Positions 33,500-44,807 of a stretch of 64,000 nt of DNA are shown piece after piece; position 1 is the first letter of the stretch, and each line of letters opens with the position of its first letter. The stretch spans positions 9,580,001-9,644,000 of the forward strand of contig JARFIW010001469.1 in NCBI GenBank assembly GCA_036346225.1, in the 5' to 3' direction. Under the pieces are notes generated by a model, which was not told the origin of the DNA, made no database searches, and worked only from the letters and a program-made list of their open reading frames with translations. This DNA is from Platerodrilus igneus. Taxonomy: Eukaryota; Arthropoda; Insecta; Coleoptera; Lycidae. Both the position numbers and the translations under genes were made by a program.

Positions 33500-33815
33500 G
33501 GTTATCCATCTTGGAATTGGTTCGACGCATATTTCCATTGATTTCTATTCTGAACTAGCCTACACATTTCTTTGAAATTCCGAAAACCTACATTCTTTCA
33601 CTATTTGTGTGCAATATTCTAACCTAGGTCTACATTTACCTCTCTTTTTTTCCTATGTCTGCTTCTAATGTATTCTGCACTATTACCTCATGCCTAAGTA
33701 TGTGGCCTATCATGTTATTTTTCCTATTTTTTACTGTTTTCTACATACTTCTTTATTCCCCTATCATTTCTAGTACCTCTTTGTTCTTGACTTTGTCTGT
33801 CCATGATATTTTTAT
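33500..33815 (-). pseudogene. RTE-type ORF2 C-terminus, minus strand
   Basis: Minus-strand frames read SWTDKVKNKEVLEMIGE, then NNMIGHILRHEVIVQN and a tail ending RWIT. The text matches the 3' end of the plus-strand RTE copy at 57700-58015 (SWTDKVKNKEVLEMVGE). Only the C-terminal 100 or so codons are present. Confidence 0.7.
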
Positions 33816-33818
33816 AAA

Positions 33819-35145
33819 TTTATTGCCAGCATGTTTAAGTAGGTCAAATTTAAACGCAGTTTGTAAATAAGGAAATAATATTAGGATATTATGTAGAAAA
33901 CTGGACCTTAACACGTCAATAAGGGTGCTTTCAGAAGGAAATTGATGCGTTAAGAGTACCCTAAGATTCTTTATGAACATTTTAAAGCTTCGGAAAGCAT
34001 AACAACGAACCACGAATTTATAAATACCCGCGTGTATTCAGTTTAGGAGGATTATTATTTTGACACTCAAACAGAGTGGTGAGAAACTATTCGCTAATCG
34101 TTGATTATTAGAATATTAGAGTTAAAGAAGCTATTATCTCGAGGGAATCCTCGAGAGAATAGAAAGGGTGATTAATAGTTCGTTGACCGCACCGAGAGCG
34201 GTTCAGTTTCATTTTTAAGTGATTTATCATTCCAAACCGTATAGTAACTCCGCAACCCAAAGTGTTACTAATTAAATAAATTGTGGGCTCGATTAACGGT
34301 CCAGATAAACTAATTTCCCTAAATCAGCTTGGGGAGCGAGCACGTATTGTAAAACATCAGGTACTCCGTCATGTTCGAAGTCAATGTACCGAAAGCGAAA
34401 ATATTTGTAAACTTAAATAAATACCGTTAGCCTGACAAAGCAATTCTGCGGTGTGACCTTTAGCAGGTAGTTGTTGGTATAGCCACTATACACATTATTA
34501 GAATAGAAAGTGAAAGTGTTTCGTGCGAGGACCATAAGCTACACAAATACCGCGAGTATATTACTAACAACGAGGCCATCACGTCAACCAGGACACTGAC
34601 CCAGACTCTGGAGTTTCCAACTGTTCTTATACGCAGCGCTTGTGGTGAAAAGCTTCGCCCGTAATGTAAGTAGTTTTAGTGTTAAATTGACCTTTAATGC
34701 GATTTAAGACATACCTGTCTGTAGTATACAAGATAACTAGGTTAAGAGTATTTAGTTAGGGGATTAGGTATTCAGAGAAATAGATACGTTGTGTATTTTG
34801 CTTTTACATCAGAGTAAAGAAGTTGTTTGTAAAGTGTTATTGTTTCTAAATAATTTTGAATACAGTTAGGTAAAAGCTTGTAAGTGGCTCACGAACAAGT
34901 ACTGGAAGTCAGGGTAAAGCTTTTTAAAAATTTAGATTCTGAAAAATTTAAGGGGTTAAAAGCATCCCCTACCGTGTTTAATAAGGGATAATGATTATCT
35001 TTTAGAAATACTCTGTTGCAGGGTTGAAAGCTCAAGAGCTTATTTTTATATAATGAAACTGTAGGTACCCGCTGTAGGTGGTTATGTGTCACCGATACAA
35101 ATAAAGCAAACCAATATTAAATTAAGGGGAACATTACAAAGATAT
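33819..35145 (+). repeat. 1.3-kb LTR/leader-like dispersed repeat, copy 1
   Basis: It matches 53257-54571 along its whole length (e.g. GAGTGGTGAGAAACTATTCG, CTTTAGCAGGTAGTTGTTGG). It has a TATA box (TATAAATACC at about 34018), AATAAAT near 34416, and a GTAAGT donor at about 34670, so it reads as an LTR plus an untranslated leader. It runs into the env relic with no gag or pol between. Confidence 0.65.
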
Positions 35146-36824
35146 AAAAAACAAACCCGGTATACTACCAATAAAATTAGGCAATATGCAAAACATAATC
35201 GTCTATTGGACATTCGCACAAAAATTCGACCTAACAGAATTAAAACAAGAATTTCAAACAATCACAGAAAATTAATACCAATTAAAACAATCAATGGGCA
35301 CGGCAAAATTCGGAAAGTAATACGCAATAGAAATGATGAATTACAACAGTATAATAGAAAGCATTTTAAGAAGCATGGAAGATAAATTTAATAGATTAAT
35401 ACCACCGAACAAACTACGAGACGAAAAAGAGGATTAATCAACGGATTAGGTAACATAATAAAAGCTATCACAAGCAATTTAGATAATCAAGACGCAGAAC
35501 GTTATGACAACGCAATAGAACAATTAATTGAGAACCAAAACGACATAAAAACCATAATTAGCAACCAAATATCACTAACCCAATCAGCAATTGTAAAATT
35601 CAACGAAACATTGAGGAAATTAGTAACAAACCAGGATAGTATATCCAACCGAATACAAACCCTTGAAACCAACATGCAAACTACCATGTTAGGCATGCGA
35701 GATTTAATTAGATTTGATACAATATTTAGCCAAATAATATCAACCCTTACTTTAATTCAACAAATTTTAGCAACGCTACAAAACGCAGTAACATTTGCAA
35801 AATTAAATACCCTACACTCTAGTATCATTGAACCAACCGATTTATTAAAGGAATTATTAAGAATTAGATCATTTATAACTAACAGTAAACTACCTTTTGA
35901 TGCAACAGAATCAAACATTCTAATATTTGAAAAAATAGCTATAGTTAAAAGATACATTAAGAATAACGAAAAAATATTTTTAATAGAAATCCCAATAGTA
36001 GAGAGTAACAACTATAATTATTATCATTTATTTGTTTTTCCAACGAAAGTTACTAGCACATACCAAGTTATCATACCCAAAACCAAATTCCTATCCTTAA
36101 ATGAACTGAGATATGGTTATACAAAAGAAAAATGTACCGAAGTAACACCAAACCAATACTTATGCCAATCGTTGACGACCATTCAAGAAGACTGCCCTTA
36201 TGAAGTACAACTATTAAAATTTTCAAATCTTTACGAAAACTGTGAAGCCAAACGCGTACAAATAACCAACATGAAAATTCAAAAAGTTACAGAAAACAAA
36301 TGGATAGCCATTTTCCCAACAGAAGTAATGGCAACCATCGACTGCAATCAAGATGAAAATAACCTAGCATCAACTGGAAGCAAATTAATTACCCTTAAAG
36401 AAGACTGTTATGTAAAATTGAAAGACAAAGTAATCAGAGTTTATCAAGACCCCCATAGCAACAAAGAAACTTGCAAACCTACCGGAACTACAGTTCAAGA
36501 TAGAACAACAAGAAGACGAAGAAATAGTCAAGAAACCCATGAAGCTAGAGTATTTAGAGTCTAGACTTAGACAACCTCAACCACGCCATGAAATTAATGG
36601 AAAGTTACAAAGAACATTTAAGTGAACTCAAAATGCCAAAGTTACACTACGACAATATAAGCGTTTGGACAATTGTGTTAATCATTCTAATAATTTTTCT
36701 AATTATATATGTATTTTACAAAATGTATCTTAGATATAAGAATAAAGGAAACAGTTTTAGATTTAAGGAAACAAAGACAAATAAAGAAATAATAAGTGTA
36801 CCCTTAAAAACAATGAATTTTTAA
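35146..36824 (+). pseudogene. env: errantivirus-type envelope protein relic
   Basis: The longest frame (35413-36564; 317 codons from the Met at 35611) is an envelope-like glycoprotein. A basic RRKR cleavage site at 35419-35430 is followed by a glycine-rich fusion-peptide-like stretch, a long helical region with few cysteines, and a cysteine-bearing C-terminal ectodomain. After a frameshift, 36588-36824 supplies a transmembrane helix (about 36666-36722) and a short basic tail. The surface subunit upstream (35170-35410) is broken by several frame changes and stops, so no full protein is encoded. Gag and pol are absent. Confidence 0.75.
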
Positions 36825-36898
36825 TAATGAAATTGAATAATGAATTTTATGAATTTAAAAATTAGGCAAAACCTTAATTTTTTATTTACGGCGGGTGG
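36825..36898 (+). other. env-LTR junction with polypurine tract
   Basis: A short non-coding stretch ends in GGCGGGTGG, a polypurine-type tract directly before the AGTTATG that opens the LTR. Confidence 0.5.
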
Positions 36899-37448
36899 AG
36901 TTATGTATCCCCCAATTTACTTATATATTAAATAATAGAATCTAATAGGAATTATTAGAAATTGTTAAATAAATCATAAGTCAATTGCAACAATGTAATA
37001 CAAGGATAAACCAGACAGGTTATTAACAGTTAATGAGAACAGATGCAATACAATGTATTCCAGACGATAGTGATACTGCAGGTGACAGGTCACAGACGGT
37101 TAAGATATCGCTATTACCTAGAAATAAGAATGAAACAATTTAACAAAGTGTAGAATTAAGAGTAAAGCAGACATGAGATCTGCAAGTTCCCACAGCCATG
37201 TGAGGAGTAGGATTATTATAAGAAGCCGGGAGCTCAAGGTACCGCCAGTCAGTTAAAGTATTCAGCTTTAGCATTGCAGTTTGCTTAGGCGACTCACAAT
37301 ATTAGTTCAATTAATTAATTTATTTAGATTTAAAGTTAAAATCAGTTTGTCAAAATTCCACATTAATTTCTGTATCAATTAAAAATAAACTTGTTAAGTT
37401 TTGGAAACGTTTTTTAAAAACACAGCTCCCAAGACCCGAACCTTAACT
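36899..37448 (+). repeat. errantivirus-type 3' LTR (AGTTA..TAACT)
   Basis: It is 550 bp, opening AGTTATGTATCC and closing CCTTAACT, the AGT..ACT-type ends of gypsy-group errantiviruses. A TATA-like TTATAAGA (about 37215) is followed 30-odd bases later by an AGTCAGT initiator, and AATAAA lies at about 37384. The next base begins the hAT relic of the duplicated segment, so the LTR end marks the duplication border. Confidence 0.65.
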
Positions 37449-37660
37449 TGCGTCCGTGGAAAGAAGTTTTTCTTGCCTAAAGCGTATTAAAACTTACACA
37501 AGAATTTCCATATCCCAAAAAGACTTTCTACTTTGGCCAATATTTCCATCCAAAGGGAACTTCTACTAGAACTGATAAAGAAGCAGCCATTTTATGATGA
37601 TGTCATAGACAAGTTTGCAACGAAAAAAGACAGAAGATTTGACTTGCTGTTTAAAAGTTA
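37449..37660 (+). pseudogene. hAT/ZMYM-type transposase C-terminal relic, copy 2
   Basis: Near-identical to 27490-27690 (SVERSFSCLKRIKTY, then a strand of the dimerisation domain), also broken. Its 5' side is cut by the errantivirus-type LTR ending at 37448. Confidence 0.75.
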
Positions 37661-37703
37661 TGTAAGTTTTTCTGTACTTTAAATATTGTAGTTCTTAACA
37701 TAT

Positions 37704-38236
37704 TGTAACGGGCTACTACTACCGCGTTTCTCCAATTTAAAACAAGTAGTAACAAGAGTCTTTATTACTCACTGTTCACAAGTCTAATTAACAGTATATG
37801 CCTTATTTATAGATGTTTTCAGTCCAATTAACAATGAAGCACTATCACACTAATGAATTTACAAGCACTAATATCTTCTTAAACTAACTTTTTTAGGATT
37901 GGTCCATTAATAACACTAACACAACTATTATTTATTACACTTCTATCTATTTATGTATACTACAAGCTGCATGTACATTAGATACATCATATAACATTTA
38001 TGTATACTCTTGAACTTCCAAAAGCTCAACTACTTTTACTTTACACGATATAATTTATATTCGACATTCTGGTATAGACTAACTCTGTACTTCATCATCG
38101 GTCTTAATTATACCGTGAATTAAAACGGATGACTCATCATCCAGTAATTGCCAGAAGCTTCTCGGTCGCTGTAGCATATGCAGTGCTTGCGGCGCTTGTG
38201 TATGTTTGACGGGTTGCTTTTTAGTAGCTCGCATCA
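37704..38236. mobile_element. solo LTR, 533 bp, ATAT target duplication
   Basis: It runs from TGTAACGGGCTACTACTACC to TAGCTCGCATCA, with ATAT on both sides (37700-37703 and 38237-38240). Copy 1 has a single ATAT at the same place (AACATATTTTCTAACC). It is homologous to 46223-46794. It has TG..CA ends and a 4-bp duplication, as in Ty3/gypsy LTRs. Confidence 0.85.
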
Positions 38237-38438
38237 ATATTTTCTAACCCGCAAGCCGTCACTGAGTGTTACAGTTTATTAATAAGGTTAAAAATTTCAG
38301 AAATCACGAGGATAGAAAAAGTGCGTTAATTATTTATAAAGTATTAATTTTATAATATGTCGCATAATTAAAAGTTTATCAATTTTGTTGTTAACCGCAG
38401 TCGAATTAATTATAATATAATCTAATATGAATTGAAAG

Positions 38439-38446
38439 TATATAAG
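38439..38446 (+). promoter_or_regulatory. TATA box of defensin-like gene 2
   Basis: TATATAAG, 58 bases before the ATG as in gene 1. The initiator region reads GGCAATCT in place of GTCAATCT. Confidence 0.6.
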
Positions 38447-38496
38447 CATCTCGAATGGTAAAATTAGCAGGCAATCTTAAATTTTGCTATAGCATC

Positions 38497-38711
38497 ATGA
38501 AATTGCAGTTTATTTTATATTTTATTGCTATGTTGAGTTTGTTTTGTAGTGTCTGTGAAGTGGCAGGTAAGTGTATTATAAACAATTAGTAAATATCAGC
38601 AAAGTTTTCGTAGGTAAATGTGATTCTGATCTTTGCAAGAAACTATGTATAGGATTTTCGTTTACTGGTGGAAATTGTGATCCCGGATTTTGTCTATGTT
38701 CGTCCATATGA
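38497..38711 (+). CDS. defensin-like secreted six-cysteine peptide, gene 2 (two exons)
   Basis: Exons are 38497-38566 and 38614-38711, with a 47-bp GT..AG intron (GTAAGT..TTCGTAG), giving 55 residues. The signal peptide starts MKLQFILYFIAMLSLFCSV. The mature peptide keeps all six cysteines at C-x4-C-x3-C-x9-C-x4-C-x-C and the FTGGNCD turn, but 14 other mature codons differ from gene 1, all changing the residue (for example KKSC to KKLC, AGIC to PGFC). An extra Cys appears near the signal cleavage site (residue 20). The intact frame, promoter and splice sites argue that it is functional. It is a paralogue of the gene at 28006, with the same inferred role in secreted defence or as a toxin-like peptide. 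Confidence 0.8.
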
Positions 38712-38953
38712 AAGAGACGATAACAAAATAAACATGCAGTTATAACCTACTTTTTTCATGTTTTGAACTTGATTTTATAGTAAACACTTTGACCTAAATG
38801 TTTTTATTATTATTATAGCTACCTACATATTACAGATAACTTTTACCAAGTAAGGTAATTTTGATATATGTTTACCTTTCATAAATTTAATATTTTTTTA
38901 TATTGTAAGGAGGAGCTGACTTTAAAAATACAAAAGTACATTCAGTGGAAGAT
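38712..38953. other. 3' flank of defensin-like gene 2
   Basis: Close match to 28222-28470, with an AATAAA at about 38728 that could be the poly(A) signal. It ends in the AAGAT target site of the 6.6-kb LTR element. Confidence 0.6.
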
Positions 38954-39697
38954 TGTTACGTGCCAAAGTGGCACTAAACATTGTTTTTAGTTTAATTTTG
39001 ATGTGCGGAAGTTTCGCGCCATAAATTCAAAAGACTCGGTGCGCGTATTTCCGTCACGTCAAAAGTGGGTTGGACGAATAATTTCGCGCCGACGCGTGAA
39101 AAAAGGAAAGTGGCAGAGGTGTTTCCGTGAGACGCTGTAACGTGTTTTTTTTGCCTGAAACTTCGAGTGCAGTGGACGTTTTCGGTAACGTATCGTTATC
39201 TTTATTTATGTAGACTTCCTTGCCTTTGTTTATCTTGTCTGTCAACCTTATACCTGTTTCCTTGTCGATCCCTACATTGGTAGAGATAAATTGTAGCAGC
39301 CTAGGGAGAACCGGAGGCCACGACCCTAGATGAACGAGTCCTGGTTGCAACTGCGACTGCCGGAGCTTGTCCGAGCGCTTTGGAAGAGCGTTGGGCGTAC
39401 CCTCCAGCAATTATCTAAAAGGGGCCATCAGCAGCCCTTTTGAACGTGCTGACGCCATCTTTATCTATCTCGAAGCACGCTTGGCGTACTTCGTGGAAAT
39501 CTGGACCTATTATGTGAGTACCTTATTGACATAATTGTTGCTAATTTAATTTATATATTGCGTAATTAAAATTGCTGATTGGGTGACGTCACTGACAGAT
39601 GGGCGCGCCAAATATGTATAAGATTAGCGCTACCAACTGCTGTGGTGTCTAGTAAACCGCGCTTGCGGTGTTGTATTTACGACTTTTCAATTGTAAG
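38954..39697. repeat. left LTR of the 6.6-kb element
   Basis: 744 bp, opening TGTTACGTGCCAAAGTGGCA. A divergent relative starts at 63257. The minus-strand open frame at 39054-39410 appears in both LTRs but has no recognisable domain. Confidence 0.85.
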
Positions 39698-39699
39698 AA

Positions 39700-39721
39700 T
39701 TGGCGCCCTCAACGTGCGAGG
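39700..39721 (+). other. primer-binding site
   Basis: TGGCGCCCTCAACGTGCGAG begins three bases after the LTR end, the usual place for the tRNA primer site. It places the element's 5' end on the left (plus orientation). Confidence 0.55.
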
Positions 39722-41340
39722 TTGTGAACTTAAAGTTTTTCTTTTGTTTTTATGACTATATAGTGTTTTAACTAATGTTGTTTGAAGCTTTTTCATTTAA
39801 AAAAAAACCTATAAATATAACTATCTATATTCTCTAAGATATCTGTTGACCTTATATTTTAGGTTGGTATCTTGCAAATTCCCCAGAGATTTTTCTAAAA
39901 TGACATGTCAGCTGATTACAATGTATAACGTTATCCGAAAAACTGTTTATTAAAATAATTATAATTAATTTTCTAATAATTTGAAATGCAGTGTCATGTA
40001 TAACTTAAATTATTTAAAATATGTGATTAGTTTGTTTTTAGATGCAGGTATGAGCTTTTAGGAAGGATCAATCCCTTAACCCTACTTTTTACACGTGAGT
40101 ACACATAAATAAATAAATAAGTAATGCATGCCTTAAACATTGTGTATTACGAAAATCATTTACTTTATATTAAATTGAAACCCTTGTCTGTTTTTTCGAC
40201 TTTAAATGACCGTTTTTGAAACCGTGAATTCACTGTTTTGTGGTTACATTCTAAAAGTGTCTTTTACTAATTTAGCTATTTATTTAATGATATTTCAATT
40301 ATCTTTACAAGAAAACCTTGTGTTTAAAAGCACTTAACGAAATAAATTGCCCTTTTTCAATATCTTTTTTAAAAAAACGTTAAACTACGGGTTGTTGCAT
40401 CTGTTAAATAACATATAATCTATCTTTCTACAATTTGGAGTGTTTTCTATAACCGAAATCATTTAGTATAATTCACAATTACATATATATAACAAAATTG
40501 TTTGTCCAAATATAGATTTCCTACTTACCTGAGTTTTTAGTGTCTTTTAAAGCGTTATTTTGACTTAACCGTGATGTATTTTTTTTCTTAGATATTACTT
40601 GCTTTGATATAGTTTTAAAAGTTGTTCCCTTGAATGTTTTAAACAGTAGAACCTATAAATGCGTTTTATAGAGGTTCTTGCTTTATATATAGTAACGAAA
40701 TTACCTAACCATATCTTTTACCTTCCAAAATGTTGTAATAAACTGCATCTCTTTATATCTGCTCCTTTGAATACTGAAATAAAGGAATTGCCGTTAACGT
40801 TTTAGTATTTAAACTCATTTACGATAGTTGTTGATAACTTCCGCAATATCGAAAGAATATTCTAATAATTTGGAATACTGCCTTTTTGTACATGTATCGT
40901 GGAATGTTTCTTTCATGTAGCGAGTATGATTTTGTCTTAATTGCATATTTTTTTTTAGATATCGATATTTCAACGTACTTTAACATCGGATTTGGTCGTC
41001 TAGCTCTCTATAAGTCTAGAACGAGACCCATAGAAGGGCCGGTCGTTAAGAATCATAAGTCTAGACGAGAATTTGCTTGGTAAGTTTGTCGTTTTAGAAT
41101 TTGTAATCTTTTTTTAAGAATGATGTTGAAATTTTTCTTTATTAGTTTGGGTGAAATTCAAATGAGAGCTTCCCATCCCAGTAAATATATGCTTTATAAA
41201 ATATCTTTTTGTTTTTCAACAATTTTGTTAGTGAATCGAGTTTTAATTACTCTTATCTCTTCAAATATCGATTTAAACTTCATTAAATGCCTTAAAATTA
41301 TCTTCAAAATCGTTTAACCCTACGTATATCTAAGAGCTTT
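39722..41340. other. interior of the 6.6-kb element, no clear gene
   Basis: AT-rich. The stretch 40961-41082 is bounded by TTTTTTTTAG and GTAAGT and is open throughout (ALYKSRTRPIEGPVVKNHKS), so it could be an exon or decayed gag. I do not recognise it. Confidence 0.4.
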
Positions 41341-41342
41341 TC

Positions 41343-41558
41343 ATGTTTACTTCTTTGACAATGTACCTAATGTTTTCAGCTCTCACTTGGCTTAATAACT
41401 TAAAACAACCCGCAGGTCGTTTGGCAAGATGGAACTTGCTTATATCTCAATTCACTTTTGATGTTAGGCATAGGCCTGTCAAATTAAATATCGTACCTGA
41501 TGCCTTATCTCGTGATGTTGTCTCTCTTAACATTTCAAATTTAATTCCTGATACCTAG
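41343..41558 (+). pseudogene. gypsy pol fragment: RNase H C-terminus
   Basis: LTWLNNLKQPAGRLARWNLL followed by RHRPVKLNIVPDALSRD matches the end of the RNase H domain of Ty3/gypsy Pol (the A-D-A-L-S-R-type motif). It is the only recognisable pol segment in the element. Confidence 0.75.
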
Positions 41559-42510
41559 TATCTTAATATGATTAAACCCTTACGATTTACCTAATATTTT
41601 TTTTGTTCTCACTAACAATTGGTTAACTTTAATTACCTATTCCCTCTCTCATACAGTATATAATCTCTTACACGTTTAACTTTACTTACCTTAAATTAGC
41701 TATCTTTTTCTTTTGGTTGACTTTTCCTTGACCATACCGTTACTTATATATCACTTCATTCTCTACACCCCCCAATATAACTCTGTTGTTTCATTTAATT
41801 AATCCTCGAACTTTTCCTACAGCATATTATTTGGTTTTTAGTATTTTTCTTACATGGTTTAATTGTGTGGTAATTGTCGTAACTTTGGTTGTAATAACTC
41901 ATTGAATTTGTATGATTGGTTTTAGCTGATGTTAGAGTGGATGTTTTTCTTCTTTGGGCTCACATGGGACACGCGCGACCTATGCCATTGTAAGAAATAG
42001 TTCATATTCGCAGTTGCAAAAAACTAGTATTATCTATTCCATGTGTTTTTCCTCTGAATTATTACAGTCGCCCACATTATACTACATCATTATTTCTTTC
42101 TTTTTCTACTAAATCATCATAACTTATAAACATTTTTTTTTTATTATTTTTTGTAGAACTTCGTGGTGAGGCGCTATTGCTTCTTATGGATATCTTATTA
42201 AATTCTCGGTTGTTTTAGCATTTTGGACAGTGTACCTGTATTTAATTGCTTATAATTAGGCATTTTGTGTGTTTAGGGTGCTACCGTTTTAAAAAACTAC
42301 CTTAAAACATTTTGTTTTCGTTTGATTGTATCTGTAATGATACTTTTGAGTTGTTGTGTCAACTTTTGTCTGATTTTCTTATCGTAGTGGATGCACCCAA
42401 ATATCTTTGCGGGTCCCTCGTGCCGTTTCTTGCAAACGGGCCTGCTTCACAGGTCGCTCTTTTTAGAGGGTACGAGAAATGCCCATTTAACGGCTCCACG
42501 GAGCCACTCT
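41559..42510. other. interior of the 6.6-kb element, no gene
   Basis: AT-rich DNA with T-runs. 42390-42515 is less AT-rich (GGGTCCCTCGTGCC..CGGCTCCACGGAGCC), with a small palindrome GGCTCCACGGAGCC, but has no coding signal. Confidence 0.4.
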
Positions 42511-42511
42511 A

Positions 42512-42785
42512 TCGTTATCTTTATCTATTATCTTTGATAATATCTAAGTTAATACCTTTACCTTATTTATTATCTTAGATAATAACCTTAGTTTAGTATC
42601 GTTATCTTACCGACTACCGTTAGTAATAACTTCGAGATAATTTCACGTTATCTTACGGATTATATTTAGTAATAACTTTTGTTTAATGTCGCGTTACCTT
42701 ACCTACTATCTCTAATAATAACTTCAGCTTAATATCGCGTTATCTTACCTGGTATCTCAAAACAATAACTAATTCAAATTCAAAA
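42512..42785. repeat. 46-bp tandem repeat, six copies
   Basis: GTTATCTTAC recurs at 42601, 42647, 42693 and 42739 (exactly 46 apart), with older units at 42514 and 42555. The consensus includes TACCTACTATCT and TAATAACTTC. A stray copy lies at about 44090-44170. Confidence 0.85.
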
Positions 42786-43261
42786 TTCAAAACTTTTTAT
42801 TTAGTTACAATTTCAAATCACACTCTTAAGCTAACATCGATTATCTTGTCATAGTTAAAACAATTTGATGTACTGGTATCTATAACATAACTTATAGATA
42901 ATAATTTAAACAATTTCGCTATTATATAACGTTGAATATTAACTTAAGTTATGATTAATTTCATGTAGAATATATAGCAACTACGGATACTAAATTAAAT
43001 TTTCCTTTTTTTTTTATTGTTGACCCGACTCAAGATTTCAAAATGTTTAGCATAATACATTCCGCTTGATTATACCAAGTAGAAAAGTATATAATTGCAA
43101 ATATACGCACTAAAAAAACTTTATACTATACAAATAATTGAAGCTAAATATGAAAAAATACAGAGAAAAAATATGAAAAATCAAAGTACGAATATTAATA
43201 TTAGTACTAATAATAATTGCATTAATAATATTAATAACCTATTTGATGCCTACATATATGG

Positions 43262-43350
43262 GTACAACATACATATGCATAGACACACACACGCACACAT
43301 ACAATACATATACACACATAAATCACACACACACACACACACACACATTT
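43262..43350. repeat. (CA)n microsatellite
   Basis: CACACACACA runs with interruptions, the longest at 43327-43347. Confidence 0.9.
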
Positions 43351-44807
43351 ATACAAACTATACTTATTTACACAAAATGTTATTTAAATATCTAAATATC
43401 TAAATATAACGAAGTTAACGAGAATAATCTTAAAATTAAAAGTATTATATTTTTATTCTTCAATTTCTAACTTTTTCTTTCTTTCAAACTCTGTTGATTT
43501 AATATATACATTATTTTCAATTATGGACAGATCCCTGTTCAATTACAAGTAAATACTAATAATAATACTCATAACTACAAACCTTAATTACATATTATTT
43601 CAAACTTTATTATATCTAAATACCTAATGTAACACATTAATAATTTAATCTAAAATCAGGACTATTTTCTTAAATTTTAATTTTCTTTTACTTCGTTTTT
43701 TATACTTTTCATTAATTATATAAGTTTCGTGTCATTCTTTAATAGTATTAAACTTAAATAAGGTTGAATTAATAATTTAAACGCTTTTCCATATTTGTTT
43801 CATAAACCTTGGACACAATAGCTTTGGAACTGGCATCTTTTACGTTTAGTCCATATTATAGGTTTTATCATTCTAAGTGTCGTACAGTTGTTATTATTAA
43901 AGCTTTTATATTTGTTAACCTTACTATTAGTTTATTAGTATAATAGTTATTCCTTTAGCACTCACAGTGTTGTTTTTAGTAATTCAGTTATTCTAGATTA
44001 TATTAGTATCTTTAATGGTTCATTACTAACTATTATTCAATTAGTTCTTCATTCAACATACAAAGTTATTATTCTATTACCTTTGATGATAACAATTTAA
44101 GCTTAATATCGTTATCTTATCTATTATCTTTAACAACAATTTGAGATCTTGTTTTATCTTTTTATCTTCCTAACGTTTGGTATTTATGACCAGACGTGGG
44201 AATTATTTTTTTTGAAATTTAAGTGAAAAAGCTAACCTGATGTAGGAATGTAATTTGTTAGGTTAGCGATGTAAGGATTTAGTAGGGTGGTACTTTTGGT
44301 AAATTTGTTGATTCAAAACCATGTCATGGACAAGTTTTAATGTGTATCGTTAGTAAAACAAAGTACCAGTAACAAAAATTTGCTAAAGTGTAGACTAACG
44401 CACTCTCAGAAACATTTTTAAATTTGGGCACTTTTTGCCAACAAAGAACAGTTTTGATGCAACGCTCATGTGTGTTTGCACGTAAGAACTTTAATGATAG
44501 CTTTAGTTTAGATAGGTTAGGCGACTTGTCGCATTTGTTTTAATTTAAGTAGTGTTTCGTACTCCCCGACAAATTTGTGCTGTCGATTATTAGTGTAGTC
44601 AAAGACAATGGGGCTACATTTTCCGTTTCCTGGTAAGTCAGTAGACGTGTTATCGGTCGAAAAAAACCAGGTGGCGCCTTATATAAACATTTTGTAGGTT
44701 TTAAGTTAGGTTTCATGTAGGGTAGTTAGGATTTAGATTTTAAGCTGTTACTGTGCTAACAGGCTTTTTCTTTTTTTAAGTTTTTTCTTTTGTGGCTTTG
44801 TCGCGAT
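43351..44807. other. 3' interior of the 6.6-kb element, no gene
   Basis: AT-rich with no coding signal. It ends TTTTTTCTTTTGTGGCTTTG ahead of the right LTR, without an obvious polypurine tract. Confidence 0.4.

Noticed and set aside
39054..39410. 118-codon minus-strand frame, repeated at 44908-45255.
   Set aside because: It lies within both LTRs of one element, so its conservation reflects recent LTR identity. No recognisable protein.
43095..43403. 102-codon plus-strand frame with TH repeats.
   Set aside because: The HTHTHT text is the (CA)n microsatellite and the remainder is Asn-rich AT sequence.
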